Under the pieces are notes generated by a model. The model had not been told where the DNA came from. It did no database searches and saw only the letters and a list, made by a program, of their open reading frames with translations. Of a DNA stretch of 6,178 nt, positions 5,929-6,178 are shown one piece after another (within the stretch, counting starts at the first letter, position 1; every line of letters starts with the position of its first letter). The stretch comes from Elusimicrobia bacterium CG08_land_8_20_14_0_20_59_10 (lineage in GTDB: Bacteria > Elusimicrobiota > Elusimicrobia > Elusimicrobiales > UBA9959): NCBI GenBank assembly GCA_002779045.1, contig PEXO01000284.1, positions 2,790 to 8,967 of the forward strand, given 5' to 3'. The translations under genes were made by a program, and so were the position numbers.

Positions 5929-6178
5929 TCACTTCTTCACCCCTATCTTCCTTACTTCCTTGCCGCCGGGATAGACGTAATGCAGGAAGTATATTTCCGG
6001 CGGTACGTAGCGGCCGCCGTCGTTCCTGCCGTCCCACTCCTTCTGGAAGGCGCCGGCAGGCATTTCTCCCTCGTAGAGCGTCCGTACCAGCTTCAGCGAC
6101 ATGTCATAGATCTTCAGCGACACCCTGCCCGGCGCGGCCAGGGTGAACTTAACTTTCACCGTCCCGCCTGACCTGGGC
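5929..6178 (-). CDS. C-terminal end of a secreted protein with a FlgD-like Ig domain (partial, continues past the right edge)
   Basis: About 82 codons are open from the right edge to a TGA at 5931-5929. The translation fits the C-terminal FlgD-Ig-type domain (PF13860-like) seen at the end of large exported proteins: VKVKFTLAAPGRVSLKIYDM, LVRTLYEGEMPAGAFQKEWD, GRNDGGRYVPPEIYFLHYVY, PGGKEVRKIGVKK. The conserved WDGRNDxGxxVPxGIYF-type core is clear, with E in place of the usual G in PPEIYF. Such domains commonly sit last and act as sorting or surface-attachment tails, including in type IX secretion cargo. A GTG at 6159 is not the start: the frame and the domain continue upstream (PRSGGT precedes it). 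The stop codon coincides with the outer edge of the repeat cassette, so the last residues could have been trimmed by the insertion, although the KIGVKK ending looks natural. The barrel gene of the operon follows on the same strand. Confidence 0.85.
   Translation of the reverse strand, partial: PRSGGTVKVKFTLAAPGRVSLKIYDMSLKLVRTLYEGEMPAGAFQKEWDGRNDGGRYVPPEIYFLHYVYPGGKEVRKIGVKK

Larger units (their letters stand above)
5331..5931. mobile_element. Putative IVP-carrying repeat cassette between two envelope genes
   Basis: This block contains the IVP gene, two purine-rich repeat stretches (5331-5375 and 5741-5794), a pyrimidine-rich array (5851-5916) and a vestigial second IVP 3' end. The outer edges carry related repeats in opposite orientation: GAGAGCGAGAAAGTGAT at 5341-5357, and on the minus strand TGAGTGAGCCGGAAAGTGAG at 5931-5912. 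The block begins at the stop codon of the FlgD-Ig gene and ends in the signal-peptide region of the barrel gene. Its IVP part is near 40% GC in sampled lines, against about 60% in the barrel gene. No transposase or integrase lies inside, so any movement would need trans-acting enzymes. Calling it a mobile element is inference. Confidence 0.4.
5751..5931. repeat. Imperfect 20-bp inverted repeat (18/20) at 5751-5770 and 5912-5931
   Basis: The left arm on the plus strand is TGAGTAAGCAGGAAAGTGAG (5751-5770). The right arm on the minus strand is TGAGTGAGCCGGAAAGTGAG (5931-5912). They differ at two positions only. The right arm begins on the TGA stop codon of the FlgD-Ig gene. The arms enclose the 8-bp tandem array and the vestigial IVP end. 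They could pair as a long hairpin or mark ends of an inserted unit. Confidence 0.7.

Noticed and set aside
5787..6146. Plus-strand open frame with SLTLSLSH repeats
   Set aside because: It is the translation of the 8-bp tandem array and then runs antisense to the FlgD-Ig domain. There is no domain or plausible start context.
5929..6159. A complete 76-aa gene starting at GTG 6159
   Set aside because: The frame and the FlgD-Ig domain continue upstream to the window edge, so this is the tail of a larger protein.

Overview
The window reads as an accessory stretch of a GC-rich, diderm (outer-membrane) bacterial genome, mostly transcribed from the minus strand. The mix of a PorV-like outer-membrane barrel, a FlgD-Ig-type C-terminal domain, a membrane Ser/Thr kinase, an FGE-sulfatase-fold protein, a four-helix-bundle IVP gene and an IS91-type transposase is most reminiscent of Elusimicrobiota or a related FCB/PVC-like candidate lineage. 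This is a judgement from gene style only; no marker gene is present.

Layout from right to left, in the direction of transcription. (1) 6178-5929: the last ~82 codons of a secreted protein ending in a FlgD-like Ig domain, the type often used as a C-terminal sorting or anchoring domain. (2) 5931-5331: an AT-richer cassette made of a four-helix-bundle (23S rRNA IVS-type, S23/IVP) gene surrounded by GTGAGT-type low-complexity repeats. It includes a perfect 7-copy 8-bp tandem array, an 18/20 inverted repeat, and a ~30-bp degenerate second copy of the IVP gene's 3' end. (3) 5294-4023: a PorV/PorQ-like beta-barrel fused to a CsgG/LpoB-like domain. Its signal peptide can only be completed by reading into the repeat next to the IVP gene, with no ATG, GTG, TTG or CTG available. 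(4) 4019-1920: a 699-aa protein with signal peptide, transmembrane segment, probable TPR-like helical repeats and an intact Hanks-type Ser/Thr kinase domain. (5) 1923-712: a secreted protein with an Ig-like beta domain, an octapeptide-repeat charged helix and an FGE-sulfatase domain that lacks the catalytic cysteines. (6) 711-537: an intergenic stretch with a weak terminator-like hairpin and a 20-bp palindrome. (7) 536-1: a 5'-truncated IS91-family transposase running off the left edge.

Genes 3-5 are an operon: 3 nt separate the barrel and kinase genes, and the kinase and FGE-fold genes overlap by 4 nt (ATGA). Together with the upstream FlgD-Ig protein they resemble parts of type IX secretion or gliding machinery (PorV shuttle, GldK/PorK-like FGE-fold protein, CTD-bearing cargo), here coupled to a kinase. 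The functional link is inference. The most unusual part is the repeat-embedded IVP cassette wedged between the stop codon of one gene and the signal peptide of the next.
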